58,714 nucleotides of DNA from Bifidobacterium felsineum (GCF_002802915.1 NZ_PEBJ01000007.1:1-58714); one strand, 5' to 3'; shown: positions 26,539 to 35,598, counted from the stretch's first letter. Made by a program: numbers and translations. The notes: generated by a model from the sequence alone, not told the origin.

Positions 26539-28257
26539 ATGTGGACGGAAGATGAGATTGACGATCTACTGAATCCGCTGCGTTCAGCACAATCGGATAC
26601 GCAATCCATTGAAATCAAGGAGGCCGTGGGAGGTTTACCCGTCTCCTTAGCCGAAACCGTTTCCGCATTTGCCAACGGCACCGGCGGCATCATAATTCTT
26701 GGTGTTTCAGAACATAACAATTTCGCTCCTGCGCAAGGATTCCAAGCAAAGCCCATTGCCGAAGCACTGGCGCAAATGTGCAGGGATAAAATCACTCCTC
26801 CCCTGCAACCGCTCATTGATATAGCCACGTATCGTGATTCCACTGTTGTTATTGCGGTTATCGATGAAGCTGATCCGCTCGACAAACCTTGTTATGTTCG
26901 CACTCGAGGACGGTACAGCGGCTCGTTCATCCGTATTTGGGACGGCGACCGCAAGCTCAGTCATTATGAAATCGACCGACTATTGGAAAACCGCGCACAG
27001 CCCACGCATGATCGAGCATTGGTGGAAGATGCCACCATAGGCGATCTCCTGCCCGATTTGCTGCAGTCCATTCTCACTACGCGCCGAAAGCAAAGCCCAC
27101 GCATCTTCGGCAATCTCTCCAACGAGGAAGCCATGCAATCACTGGGAATAGCTGAGCCCGATGGCACTGGTACGCTTCGGCCGACCGTGGCAGGTCTGCT
27201 GGTTGCCGGCAATTATCCTCAGCAATTCATGCCACGAGTGAATATCACGTTCACTTGCTATCCGGGATACGACAAAGTCTTCGCAGGTGGAGTGAAGTTC
27301 ATCGACAACTGCTCTTTTGACGGTCCGATTCCAGAAATTCTCGACAATGTATTGAACGCGGTGCAAAAGAACATGCGCATCGGCGGCGTATTGGATGGTC
27401 CATTCCGCAAAGACACCTACGAGTACCCCGAAGACGCGGTGCGCGAAGCCGTGGTCAACGCCATCATGCACCGCGATTACTCTCCAATGGCACAGGGAGG
27501 GCAAATTCAGGTCAATATGTATAAGGATAGGCTGGAAATACTCAATCCGGGCGGACTTTATGGCGATGTGACCTTGCAATCCATCAGTAGCCCAGGAGCA
27601 ACATCCACACGCAACCAGACACTTGCCAAACTACTGGAGTGCACCCCATTTCACGGCGGTATGGTAGCGGAGAACCGCGGCACTGGCTACAGCCTCATCA
27701 ATCGCCTCCTGCAGGACAACGGCAATGGCGAGCCTGAAATCTACAGCACGTTGAACACGTTCTGCGTCACTTTCCGCTCGTCGGACACCTCAAAGCTGCC
27801 GGACAGTCGCAGGGACCCAAGGTATGCGAAGTGGTCGGATCGCCCTGATGTCGATTACAGCTCCCAGCAAGGTTCATCTCACAGGGAATCGGCAACCACA
27901 TCCCGGCCAAAAATCATTCCTTTCCCGCAAAGCACCATTCACGGTACCGAATTATCCAATCAGGAGATGTACAACCGATATGCAAAAGACATTCCCGGAT
28001 TAAACGAAGCCTATGCGCGTATTCTTGGCATCCGTTCCGAGCCACTTACCGCTAACGGCGAATCGACATTGGAAGAAACCCTGATTCAACTGTTAATGGA
28101 GCGCGGCGTCGCGCAAACGCCCGAACTGGTGAAAGCCACTGGAGCTCCACGATCAACCGTCACCTATCAATTGCGCAAAATGCTTGACAAGGGCATCATC
28201 GAACGCACGCAACCGGCAAGGAGCCCTAAACAATCGTATCGATTGAAAACCGCATAA
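26539..28257 (+). CDS. AlbA_2-domain (Schlafen-like) putative transcriptional regulator
   Basis: I choose ATG 26539 (572 residues) because GGAGG lies five bases upstream; the ATG at 26509 has no ribosome site. The N-terminal AlbA_2/AAA_4 divergent domain has ESIEIKEAVGGLPVSLAETVSAFANGTGGIIILGVSE-like sequence (about residues 20-60). PEDAVREAVVNAIMHRDYS (about 295-313) and RGTGYSLINRLL resemble the ATP-binding helicase-like C-terminal part of COG2865 proteins. The last 70 residues form a winged helix (LIQLLMERGVAQTPELVKATGAPRSTVTYQLRKML). Such proteins are called regulators, but their targets are mostly unknown. The 15-bp inverted repeat upstream suggests autoregulation. A second family member is in the hsd operon (53234-54784). 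Confidence 0.8.
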   Translation: MWTEDEIDDLLNPLRSAQSDTQSIEIKEAVGGLPVSLAETVSAFANGTGGIIILGVSEHNNFAPAQGFQAKPIAEALAQMCRDKITPPLQPLIDIATYRDSTVVIAVIDEADPLDKPCYVRTRGRYSGSFIRIWDGDRKLSHYEIDRLLENRAQPTHDRALVEDATIGDLLPDLLQSILTTRRKQSPRIFGNLSNEEAMQSLGIAEPDGTGTLRPTVAGLLVAGNYPQQFMPRVNITFTCYPGYDKVFAGGVKFIDNCSFDGPIPEILDNVLNAVQKNMRIGGVLDGPFRKDTYEYPEDAVREAVVNAIMHRDYSPMAQGGQIQVNMYKDRLEILNPGGLYGDVTLQSISSPGATSTRNQTLAKLLECTPFHGGMVAENRGTGYSLINRLLQDNGNGEPEIYSTLNTFCVTFRSSDTSKLPDSRRDPRYAKWSDRPDVDYSSQQGSSHRESATTSRPKIIPFPQSTIHGTELSNQEMYNRYAKDIPGLNEAYARILGIRSEPLTANGESTLEETLIQLLMERGVAQTPELVKATGAPRSTVTYQLRKMLDKGIIERTQPARSPKQSYRLKTA

Positions 28258-28265
28258 ACGTTGGA

Positions 28266-28300
28266 GAGTCCGACACCTTTTCAAGGAAGGTGTCGGACTC
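28266..28300. terminator. Bidirectional terminator
   Basis: Perfect 14-bp arms (28266-28279 and 28287-28300) with a 7-base loop lie between the convergent AlbA_2 gene and the ABC permease gene. It can serve both strands; U-tracts are short. Confidence 0.8.
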
Positions 28301-28329
28301 TTCAACGTCGCTTTGCGTCCTATGCAGAA

Positions 28330-29049
28330 TCACAGTTCCTTGGTGCTCCAGATACGCAGGGACATGCGGTAGGAGACGATAAGGGACACGATGGCGATGA
28401 CTCCTATCACAACCCAACCGATTGGCGACACTGTAATGGACGTGGACAGCACCTGCGAGCGCAGACCGTCAGGCAATAACAACAGGATGATCTGTACAGC
28501 GAAGAACACGGTGATCGCGCCGGTGAACAACCTCGAATAAGCCTTGACGAAATCACCACAGGAGTAGAACACCGGAATCACTATGGCAGCCAACACCACG
28601 AAAGCGGCCATGGCGAGCGGCATGACCGTGACAAGCGCGCTCAAGCCGATGCCGAACCATAATCTGGACAGTGCGATTTCGATGCCGAGTTCCGCAAAGC
28701 AAATCAGGAACAGCAGACTCGCGGAGCAGTAGCGCATATTGACTTGCGTACGGCGGGATACCGGCATCACACCAATCATCCGAGCTGAGGCCAGCTGATT
28801 GTCACTGTTGAATTGGAACAATACGGCGATAGAAGCGACCCAGTACATAACGGTCAGATATGCCATAACCGTGAGCGGCAGACCTGATTCATCTGGCCCC
28901 GATTGCCAGGTGAACGCGGTAAATACCAATGGGGCCAGGAATGCGATAACGTTCATCACCGCGGAATTGCCGGTGAGGGCAGCGAAATCCATACGGACAG
29001 CGATACGCTCGGCATGCAGGTGAATACGCTTGCTCAATGCGGATACCAT
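28330..29049 (-). CDS. ABC-2 type exporter permease subunit
   Basis: A 239-residue membrane protein with about six spans (first at roughly residues 33-50, last at 208-230). Its start overlaps the stop of the preceding permease gene by one base (TGATG at 29047-29051). Size, topology and operon position match the ABC2_membrane_5-like permeases paired with YtrB-type ATPases. It is third after the GntR regulator and ATPase. The two permeases differ in sequence, so the exporter is probably a heterodimer. The substrate is unknown; related systems answer cell-envelope stress or antimicrobial peptides. Confidence 0.82.
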   Translation of the reverse strand: MVSALSKRIHLHAERIAVRMDFAALTGNSAVMNVIAFLAPLVFTAFTWQSGPDESGLPLTVMAYLTVMYWVASIAVLFQFNSDNQLASARMIGVMPVSRRTQVNMRYCSASLLFLICFAELGIEIALSRLWFGIGLSALVTVMPLAMAAFVVLAAIVIPVFYSCGDFVKAYSRLFTGAITVFFAVQIILLLLPDGLRSQVLSTSITVSPIGWVVIGVIAIVSLIVSYRMSLRIWSTKEL

Positions 29050-29768
29050 CAGAACTCCTTAGCGAGATAGATGTGCAGCGATACGGCGAGCGAGACCGCT
29101 GCAGCGACCGCTGCCAGAACCACTCCGCCCAAAGCCAGCCAAATCATGCCTGCGCCCGACATCGTCTCGGTCAACGACACCGCCCATGAGATGAGCGCGT
29201 CAATCGCAGCAGGAGCCAGTTTGGCGAGCAGTGCGAACACAGCGGCTATCGCCGCACCGAGCCCAATGCAGATGAGCATCATCGTCAGCAACGCCTTCTG
29301 ATAAGTGAACCGGTAGCACAGTGGAAGCAGCACCGATTCGAGCAGCGCATACATCACAACCGCAGCCAGCACAGATATTATCAGCCCAGAAAACTGAATC
29401 GTTCCGGATTCAAATAACATGCCAGCGCCGACGCAAACCGCAACTTCCAACGCCAGTGCCAGCATGCATGCGCTGACCACGAGATACCGGCCAATCACCT
29501 GATGAATACGACGAACCGGAATGACGCCGTTCATCCAATTATTCTGCCCTTGCTGTTCAAAGGTGAATGCGTTGAGCGGCAGCAAGGCAAGCATCGCGGA
29601 GACACCACCGATAGCGGCTCCGGGCATATAGCTGACACCGCCCGAGATGCTTCCGAGCAGTATTATCGCCGCAGGAAACCCTATGAGCAGAACCAGTATC
29701 GAGAACACACCCTGTGAAGTAATACGCCGCACGTCCAGCATGAAGGCACGCAATACTCCGGTCATCAT
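29049..29768 (-). CDS. ABC-2 type exporter permease subunit
   Basis: A 239-residue membrane protein with about six hydrophobic segments (for example FSILVLLIGFPAAIILLGS near residue 21 and LALGGVVLAAVAAAVSLAVS near 212). Its ATG overlaps the ATPase stop as ATGA (29765-29768) and its stop overlaps the next permease start. The pattern FEQQGQNNWMNGVIPVRRIHQVIGRYLV (about 69-96) parallels FQFNSDNQLASARMIGVMPVSRRTQVNMRY in the partner permease, showing both belong to one family. Its role is to form the membrane channel with its neighbour. Confidence 0.82.
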   Translation of the reverse strand: MMTGVLRAFMLDVRRITSQGVFSILVLLIGFPAAIILLGSISGGVSYMPGAAIGGVSAMLALLPLNAFTFEQQGQNNWMNGVIPVRRIHQVIGRYLVVSACMLALALEVAVCVGAGMLFESGTIQFSGLIISVLAAVVMYALLESVLLPLCYRFTYQKALLTMMLICIGLGAAIAAVFALLAKLAPAAIDALISWAVSLTETMSGAGMIWLALGGVVLAAVAAAVSLAVSLHIYLAKEF

Positions 29769-30688
29769 GCCACCTCCATCGCATGTACAGCGCCATCCAC
29801 GTTGGTCAGACGGATGATGTCGTCAATGGAAGCGGGTTCGGCGGCGAGCGGCGCCCAGCGTCTCCCCTCCTCAGCCTTGAGTCCCTCGAGCTTGTCAAGG
29901 TCCTCGGTACGCACGAGCGCGTCGAAGCCGGTCTCATAGCGGTGGATGCCGACCGCGACGCCCTTGACGTCAGGCGCCAAATCATCCGGCCCGCCTTTGA
30001 CCAGTCGGAAGGATTCTTCGAATTCATCCTTGGGACCGGTGAAGTAGAGCTTGCCGCGCGTGATGTAGGTGATGAAGTCGGCGGCCCGCTCGAGGTCGGC
30101 GGTGATATGTGTGGAGAAAAGTACGCTGCTTTCACCGTCCGCGATGTAGTTCTGGAGGATGTCCATGAGCTCGTCGCGGGCGAGCACGTCGAGACCGCTG
30201 GTGGGCTCGTCCAGCACCAGCAGCTTGGCGTCATGGCTCAGGGCCACAGCGAGCATGAGCTTCATCTGCATGCCGCGGGAAAGCTCCTTCACACGCTTCT
30301 TGCGGTCCAGGCCGAAGCGTGTGAGGTAGCCGTCGAAAGCGGCATGGTCCCATGCGAGGTACATTGGCGCCATGGCCCGCTCGACTTTGTTCACCGTCCA
30401 CGTTTCGATGAAATAGCTGGAGTCGAAGACCACGCCGAGGTTCTCCTTGACGGTTTCCTCATCGGCGATATTGTCGAGGCCCAGCACACGGATTTCGCCG
30501 GCATCGCGGTGGATCATATTAAGAATCAGCTTGATCAGCGTGGATTTGCCGGCACCATTCGGGCCGATGAGGCCCATGATGTAGCCAACCGGCAGGTCGA
30601 AGGTGATGTCGTCCAGCGTGAAGCCGGAATCGTAATGCTTGGTTGCGCCGGTGATGGACAGCGCCATCGGCGATTGATCAATGGTCAT
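29765..30688 (-). CDS. ABC exporter ATP-binding protein (YtrB-like)
   Basis: A 307-residue ATPase from ATG 30688 (ribosome site weak; ATG 30667 is possible). Walker A GPNGAGKSTLIKLIL lies at about residues 44-58, the signature loop is the variant LSRGMQMKLMLAVALS (about 141-156), and Walker B plus D-loop is KLLVLDEPTSGLDVLARDEL. The switch His is in FSTHITADLERA. The C-terminal 80 residues are the acidic extension common in YtrB/YxlF-like ATPases. It drives export by the two downstream permeases and is coupled to the first by ATGA. Repeat copy 2 separates it from the regulator gene. Confidence 0.9.
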   Translation of the reverse strand: MTIDQSPMALSITGATKHYDSGFTLDDITFDLPVGYIMGLIGPNGAGKSTLIKLILNMIHRDAGEIRVLGLDNIADEETVKENLGVVFDSSYFIETWTVNKVERAMAPMYLAWDHAAFDGYLTRFGLDRKKRVKELSRGMQMKLMLAVALSHDAKLLVLDEPTSGLDVLARDELMDILQNYIADGESSVLFSTHITADLERAADFITYITRGKLYFTGPKDEFEESFRLVKGGPDDLAPDVKGVAVGIHRYETGFDALVRTEDLDKLEGLKAEEGRRWAPLAAEPASIDDIIRLTNVDGAVHAMEVA

Positions 30689-30740
30689 AGCAATGCCTTG
30701 TCTTTCATCGGATGACGAGCAATAACCAATGCATGCCATC

Positions 30741-30796
30741 CATGTAACTACCCCTCAGTCATGCTTCGCACGACAGCTCCCCTGACAAGGGGAGCC
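30741..30796 (+). repeat. Intergenic two-hairpin repeat, copy 2
   Basis: This copy has a first hairpin around TTC (GTCATGC/GCACGAC, one mismatch) and a second stem CTCCCCT-GACA-AGGGGAG. The leading CATGTAACTA (30741-30750) also flanks copy 4. It lies inside the GntR–ATPase operon, with its last C being the first base of the GntR stop codon complement. Confidence 0.85.
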
Positions 30797-31176
30797 TAGG
30801 AAGGAAGTTTCTGGTATTCCTCGGTGAGCATCGTTTCCAAATCGGCAAGCGGGATATCGGCGGCCTTGGCCGCACGGACGGCCTCGGCGAGGCTCTCGCG
30901 GGCTTGGGACTCGAGTTGATTGCGCATCAGCTCATTGCCTTTGTCCATCACGAACGTGCCTTTGCCTTGGATGTTCTGCACCACGCCCTCATCGGCCAGC
31001 TCGTTGTACGCCCTGGTGACGGTGAGCACGGAGATGCGCAGTTCCTTGGCCAGCTTTCTTAAGGAAGGCAACGCCTCCCCTGCTTGGAGTTCGCCGTTCA
31101 GCACACTCGCACGGATTTGGTTCTTGATTTGCTCGTAAATGGGTTCACCGGACACGGATGAGATGATCAGTTTCAC
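30796..31176 (-). CDS. GntR-family regulator, YtrA type
   Basis: A 126-residue regulator, the short YtrA class: a winged helix (residues 10-75, GEPIYEQIKNQIRASVLNG, ALPSLRKLAKELRISVLTVTRAYNELADEG, GKGTFV) and a 45-residue helical dimerisation tail instead of a large ligand domain. It starts at GTG 31176 with AAAGGGG upstream. It heads the exporter operon, whose promoter lies between two perfect 15-bp inverted arms (31224-31281). This arrangement implies repression of its own operon, relieved by an unknown inducer. The internal repeat copy 2 may tune downstream expression. Confidence 0.92.
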   Translation of the reverse strand: MKLIISSVSGEPIYEQIKNQIRASVLNGELQAGEALPSLRKLAKELRISVLTVTRAYNELADEGVVQNIQGKGTFVMDKGNELMRNQLESQARESLAEAVRAAKAADIPLADLETMLTEEYQKLPS

Positions 31177-31223
31177 CTATGCCCCTTTCGATTGTTTTCG
31201 TTATAGCGCTCGCAGCTGTTTAG

Positions 31224-31281
31224 CTGTTATGCAACACAGTATAACTGTTATTGCCAACTGTCAAGGTGTGTTGCATAACAG
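31224..31281 (-). promoter_or_regulatory. GntR operon promoter enclosed by an inverted repeat
   Basis: Two perfect 15-bp arms (31224-31238 and 31267-31281) enclose a minus-strand promoter: TTGACA at 31264-31259, then TATACT at 31243-31238 (15-base gap) or TACTGT two bases further on (17-base gap). An inner short palindrome (CAGTATAACTG, 31237-31247) adds to the symmetry. A YtrA-type repressor bound to both arms would cover the promoter. Confidence 0.7.
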
Positions 31282-31421
31282 TACAACAGCGCAGTCTGGT
31301 GGTATGAACATCCCCTACGTGGCAATGTGTGAACACTTGATAAACAATGCCGCAGGAGCACTTCCCGTCTACGAGTCGAAACATCCAATATGCCTACAAT
31401 GGCAACGGAAAGGGGCTTGCT

Positions 31422-32042
31422 ATGCCAAACAACGTTGTTACCTTGCGCGCTACAGAGCCAAATGATTACCCATACCTTGAAGCCTGGTGGAATGACGCAT
31501 CCGTTGCGGACGGATGCCGAGTCACCACTGACGCCCTTCCGCGGGAACGGGTGGACGCCCAGTTCCACGGATGGAGCGACACCGACGACGAGCACCGATT
31601 CGGTCGGACCGTGTTGGATCCAGGCGGCATGCCCATTGGTCACATCGCTGCCTGGGATTGCGAGGATCCGGATCGCGACGCCACGATGGGTATCCTCATC
31701 GGCCCGTATTTCCAAGGCCTTGGCTATGGCAACCAGGCCATGAAACTCGGCATCCAGCTCGCCGCCGAACAGCTCAAGGCAAAAACCATCACCGTCAAGG
31801 TCTGGTCGTTCAACCTGCGTGCCCGTCATATGTATGAGTCCCTTGGATTCAAGGAGGTTGGCCGCAAGGCCGAGGTTGTGGAGCGCGACGGCCACGTCTA
31901 TGACGAAGTCGTCTACCGCGCACCGACTGCCACGCTGCTGGAGCGCATCGCCTCTGAAAAGGTGGAGCGTCAGGAAGGTGAGGAGTTGGAGCGTCAGCGG
32001 TTCAAGTCAAATCGCAGCGCGGATCTGCAGTCGATTTTCTAG
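31422..32042 (+). CDS. GNAT family N-acetyltransferase
   Basis: A 206-residue protein from ATG 31422, chosen because AAAGGGG lies six bases upstream. The RimJ/RimL-like layout is clear: TLRATEPNDYPYLEAWWND at the start, GMPIGHIAAWDCEDPDRDATMGILIGPYFQGLGYGNQAMKLGIQLA (acetyl-CoA motif A with Q-G-L-G-Y-G), and SFNLRARHMYESLGFKEVGRKAE (motif B). A 35-residue charged tail follows. The acceptor may be a protein amino terminus or a small amine; it cannot be told. It shares the 245-base intergenic region with the GntR gene and ends in a strong terminator. Confidence 0.87.
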   Translation: MPNNVVTLRATEPNDYPYLEAWWNDASVADGCRVTTDALPRERVDAQFHGWSDTDDEHRFGRTVLDPGGMPIGHIAAWDCEDPDRDATMGILIGPYFQGLGYGNQAMKLGIQLAAEQLKAKTITVKVWSFNLRARHMYESLGFKEVGRKAEVVERDGHVYDEVVYRAPTATLLERIASEKVERQEGEELERQRFKSNRSADLQSIF

Positions 32043-32061
32043 CGGTTCCCTCACACGAATA

Positions 32062-32099
32062 AAGCCGTCAGCATCGTATTTCATCGATGTTGACGGCTT
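32062..32099. terminator. Bidirectional terminator
   Basis: The arms AAGCCGTCAGCATCG (32062-32076) and CGATGTTGACGGCTT (32085-32099) pair with one G-T. GTTGTTTT follows on the plus strand and TTATTCG on the minus, so it serves both convergent genes. Confidence 0.85.
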
Positions 32100-32120
32100 G
32101 TTGTTTTCAGCAATCAAATG

Positions 32121-32771
32121 CTACAGGCGTGGCGCATCACGGAAGTCATAGAGCGTACCATCGGCAACGCGCGTGATTTCAGGCCAATCGGAGGCCGAGG
32201 AATCGTCATACATGGCCCAGGCCTGCATGCCGGCCGACTTGGCGGAGCGAATCGCCACCAGCAAATCCTCAAATACTGTGCAGTTCTCCGGCTTCGCTCC
32301 GAGACGGCTTGCGGCCAGCAGATACACATCCGGCTTGGATTTGCCCACTCCCCCGGCATCATCGACCGAGACAATCGCATCGAAGAATTCGCTCATGCGC
32401 AGATGGTCAAGCGCCGCAGTACGCAGCTGCGGCATCAATGTAGTGGCCACGGCGAGACGCACGCCGGAACCTTTCAGTTCGCGCAGATACTCCACCGCCC
32501 CCGGCTTGGCTTGGACCGTGGTGCCATAGGCAACACGAGCCATTTCATCCCATTCGGCCATCAGTTGTTCAGGCGTATCCGGCAAATGGAATCTATCGAT
32601 GGTGTATTCGGCGATTTCTCGGAACTGCATCGATGCCACGGTGATTATGTAATCGGCAGGCACAGCGATACCGCGGCGGCCAAGGAAATCGATGTCGATC
32701 TGATTCCAGACGCCCATCGAATCAAGCAGGGTACCGTCAAGATCGAAGATAGCGGCTTTCTGCGATTTCAT
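32121..32771 (-). CDS. HAD-superfamily phosphatase/phosphomutase-like hydrolase
   Basis: A 216-residue HAD protein with motif I FDLDGTLLDS (residues 9-18), cap region FLGRRGIAVPADYIITVASM, motif II region RLAVATTLMPQ, the conserved Lys in GGVGKSKPDVYLLAA (about 148-162) and the acidic motif IV replaced by CTVFEDLLVAIRSAKSAGM. This is the beta-phosphoglucomutase/phosphoglycolate-phosphatase subfamily. The substrate is unknown. GAGGAG lies ten bases before ATG 32771. Repeat copy 3 separates it from recN. Confidence 0.88.
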   Translation of the reverse strand: MKSQKAAIFDLDGTLLDSMGVWNQIDIDFLGRRGIAVPADYIITVASMQFREIAEYTIDRFHLPDTPEQLMAEWDEMARVAYGTTVQAKPGAVEYLRELKGSGVRLAVATTLMPQLRTAALDHLRMSEFFDAIVSVDDAGGVGKSKPDVYLLAASRLGAKPENCTVFEDLLVAIRSAKSAGMQAWAMYDDSSASDWPEITRVADGTLYDFRDAPRL

Positions 32772-32798
32772 ACGTGTTTATCTCCTCAAATACTGTCT

Positions 32799-32843
32799 CT
32801 CCCTCAGTCAGCTTCGCTGACAGCTCCCTCATCAGAGGGAGCC
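32799..32843 (+). repeat. Intergenic two-hairpin repeat, copy 3
   Basis: The first hairpin is perfect (GTCAGC-TTC-GCTGAC) and the second is CTCCCTC-ATCA-GAGGGAG. It lies between the recN stop and the HAD gene start on the minus strand. Confidence 0.85.
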
Positions 32844-32851
32844 TATATAGA

Positions 32852-34600
32852 TCACAGCACCGACTCCTTGAGCAATTCGCGGGCGTGGTCGAGGGATGCT
32901 TCGGATTCGGAACCGGAGAGCATGCGTGCGATTTCATGCACGCGCGCATCGTCGGTGACCTCGTCCACGGTGGTCACCACGCCCACGGCATCATCGTCGG
33001 CGTCCGGCGGAATCTTGGTGACTACAAACTGGCTGTCTGCCCAAGAGGCGACCTGCGCCAGATGCGTCACCACAATCACCTGGGAGGTGCGAGCCAAGCG
33101 CGCCAATCGTTTGCCCAACTCGACCGCGGCCTTGCCTCCGACTCCGGCATCGACCTCATCGAAGATGAACGTCATGTCGGAAACGGCACCTGATCCGGAA
33201 GACCTATCGGACTCGCCGGCATGCATATCCGCCGCCGACAATTCCAGAGCAAGCATCAATCGGCTCAGCTCACCGCCGGAGGCGCTTTTGCCCATGGCCA
33301 GCTGCGGTGAACCTTCATAGGGGGTGAACAGGAACGCGATATCATCACCGCCGTTGGCATCCAAAGCGCTGTCACCATGGCGCGGCGCCACACGAATCTC
33401 CAATGAGGCCCCAGCCATGGCCAATGATTCCAATTCGGCGGTCACTCGCCCGGCAAGACGCTTCGCCGCTTCAACGCGCACCGCACTCAACGCGGCCGCG
33501 GCTTCTTCGGCTTTGCCATGCAGCACATCACGTTCGGCTTCCAATTCCGAAAGCTTTTCAGGCGAAGCGTCCAAGTCTTCGATTTCAAACGCCGCTTTGT
33601 CTCGCCAGGCGATGACGTCCTCCAACGTGGGTCCCCAACGGCGGGTCAGTTCGCCAAGCTCATGGATGCGCGCATTCAATGTATCCAGGTCGGCATCGCC
33701 GAAGTCTTCGTCCAAGTGGCCGGACAGCGCGAACACCACGTCCTGCAGTTCGGCGTTCAACGATTCGAGACGGTCGGCGAGTTCGCCGAAATCCCCGGAT
33801 GCGTGGATACCGCGCAACGCCTGCGACGCCTGCAACAACAAATCGGAGGCACCGGCACCGTCCGAGGACGCGTCGAATTCCATTTGGGAGGAGTCCAGGG
33901 CCGCGAGCGCGCGGGAGACTCCTTCAGCGATGTCCGCCGCGTTCTCGATGCGATCGCGCTTGGCTTTCAGCTCTTCGTCTTCCCCGGGCTGTGGATTCAC
34001 CTCGTTGATGTGGTCGACTGATTCGCGAAGGTAATCGGCGCGCTGGCGTGCGGAGGATTCCTGCGAGCGCAGTCGCTGCAACCGTTCATCCAATGCGGTG
34101 AGTGCACGCCAGGCTTCACGGTAGGCGTCCAGCTCCTGCTCGTTGCCCGCCGCATGGTCCAGGAATTCGCGTTGGCGCGATGTCGAGGCGATTTTCAACT
34201 GCTCGGTTTGCCCGTGAATGGTCACCAGTTCGCCGGCGACGCCGGCAAGCACTGATTTCGGCACGCTTTTGCCGCCCAATACGGCACGGGAACGACCGGC
34301 CGCTTTGACGGTACGTGAGAGGAACAGCTCGCCGTCTTCGGCATCGACGCCCGCTTCATGGGCGATTCCGGCAGCCGGGGCATTATCGGTGACGGCGAAG
34401 ATGCCTTGCGCCCAGGCTTCGTCAGCGCCTGCGGTGACGCGTCCGGCATCGGCGGGGCCGCCGGAAATCAGATTCAATGCCGAAAGCAGCATGGATTTGC
34501 CGGCACCGGTTTCGCCGGTGATCGCGGTCATGCCGGGAGCCGGCGTAATCTGCGCCTCATGAATCGGGCCTAGATTGCGGATATCCAGCTCTTCGAGCAT
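32852..34600 (-). CDS. recN: DNA repair protein RecN
   Basis: A 582-residue SMC-like ATPase for double-strand break repair. Walker A is TAITGETGAGKSMLLSALNL (about residues 26-45), a long coiled coil occupies about 150-400, the signature is ASGGELSRLMLALEL, and Walker B is DMTFIFDEVDAGVGGKAA. The start codon overlaps the nadK stop by one base (TGATG), so the pair is coupled. nadK–recN adjacency and the upstream tlyA group are the standard actinobacterial cluster. Length and motifs are normal. Confidence 0.97.
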   Translation of the reverse strand: MLEELDIRNLGPIHEAQITPAPGMTAITGETGAGKSMLLSALNLISGGPADAGRVTAGADEAWAQGIFAVTDNAPAAGIAHEAGVDAEDGELFLSRTVKAAGRSRAVLGGKSVPKSVLAGVAGELVTIHGQTEQLKIASTSRQREFLDHAAGNEQELDAYREAWRALTALDERLQRLRSQESSARQRADYLRESVDHINEVNPQPGEDEELKAKRDRIENAADIAEGVSRALAALDSSQMEFDASSDGAGASDLLLQASQALRGIHASGDFGELADRLESLNAELQDVVFALSGHLDEDFGDADLDTLNARIHELGELTRRWGPTLEDVIAWRDKAAFEIEDLDASPEKLSELEAERDVLHGKAEEAAAALSAVRVEAAKRLAGRVTAELESLAMAGASLEIRVAPRHGDSALDANGGDDIAFLFTPYEGSPQLAMGKSASGGELSRLMLALELSAADMHAGESDRSSGSGAVSDMTFIFDEVDAGVGGKAAVELGKRLARLARTSQVIVVTHLAQVASWADSQFVVTKIPPDADDDAVGVVTTVDEVTDDARVHEIARMLSGSESEASLDHARELLKESVL

Positions 34601-35598
34601 CAGCTGTTCACCTCTCCGGCATGGCCTGCGACTTCAGAGTCTTTGGCATCTCCAGGCACCGCTGCCGTGTGCATCGTATCCGGCTGCTCCTGATGGGCGT
34701 GCGATTGACCGGCGGCCTCGGCCCTGGCGTGTTCGCGCCACCCGACCACGGGAAGGTCGAATTTGGATACCAATCGGTTGGTGAAGGGCACACCGGAGAG
34801 TCGAGCTAGACGCAGCGTATCGCGGGATTCACGCACAATAACACGCGTTCCTTGCGGCAGCGCACGTTGCCTGCGCCCATCACAGCAGATCCATCCTTCG
34901 GACATGGATTCATCCAGGATATCGATGGAGAAGGTCGATCCCGAACCGATGATCAACGGCCTTGCGAACAAGGCATGAGCCGCCAGCGGAATCAGCTGCA
35001 GAGCCTTGACATTCGGCCATATCACAGGGCCTCCTGCGGAGAAGGCGTATGCGGTGGAACCGGTGGGTGTGGAGACGATCACGCCGTCCGCACCGAACGA
35101 GTTCATTTCCACATCGTCCACGCGAATGGAGAGCTCGACCATCTTGCCACGGTCCGCACGCTCCAATGTGATGTCGTTCAACGCCCAATCCTCGATGGGC
35201 TCGGTGGCGCCCGGCAGCCACACATCCACATGCGCGATCATGCGTTCGTCGATGTTGTAGTCATGCTCGGCCACCCGGCGAATCGCCTCATCGATCTGGA
35301 AACTCTCGAATTCAGCCAGGAAACCCACATGCCCCATGTTGACGCCGAGAATCGGCACCTGCGTGCAATGCACCAGCTCGGCGGCGCGCAGAATCGTACC
35401 GTCGCCGCCCAGCACCACGACGATTTCCGTATCGTCGGGGACGGCCGGCGGCTGCACGCCGAAATCAGGTGCCTCGGTGTTGTCGATGATCGTGACTTCG
35501 AAGCCCGCCACGCGCAGTTGGCTCACCGCCTCGGACACTACGGTTCCGGACTGCCTGAGCCTGGTATGCGTCACTATTACCGCATTACGTTTGGCCAT
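34600..35598 (-). CDS. nadK: NAD kinase
   Basis: From ATG 35598 (AGGAGG upstream) the protein has 332 residues. VVVLGGDGTILRAAELVH (about residues 60-77) is the GGDG motif, NMGHVGFLAEFE, and SPTGSTAYAFSAGGPVIWP-like TPTGSTAYAFSAGGP (about 160-180) forms the second phosphate site. NadK makes NADP from NAD. The last 45 residues are a polar, His/Ala-rich tail not needed for the fold. Longer upstream codons are not protein-like. The stop overlaps the recN start. Confidence 0.96.
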   Translation of the reverse strand: MAKRNAVIVTHTRLRQSGTVVSEAVSQLRVAGFEVTIIDNTEAPDFGVQPPAVPDDTEIVVVLGGDGTILRAAELVHCTQVPILGVNMGHVGFLAEFESFQIDEAIRRVAEHDYNIDERMIAHVDVWLPGATEPIEDWALNDITLERADRGKMVELSIRVDDVEMNSFGADGVIVSTPTGSTAYAFSAGGPVIWPNVKALQLIPLAAHALFARPLIIGSGSTFSIDILDESMSEGWICCDGRRQRALPQGTRVIVRESRDTLRLARLSGVPFTNRLVSKFDLPVVGWREHARAEAAGQSHAHQEQPDTMHTAAVPGDAKDSEVAGHAGEVNS

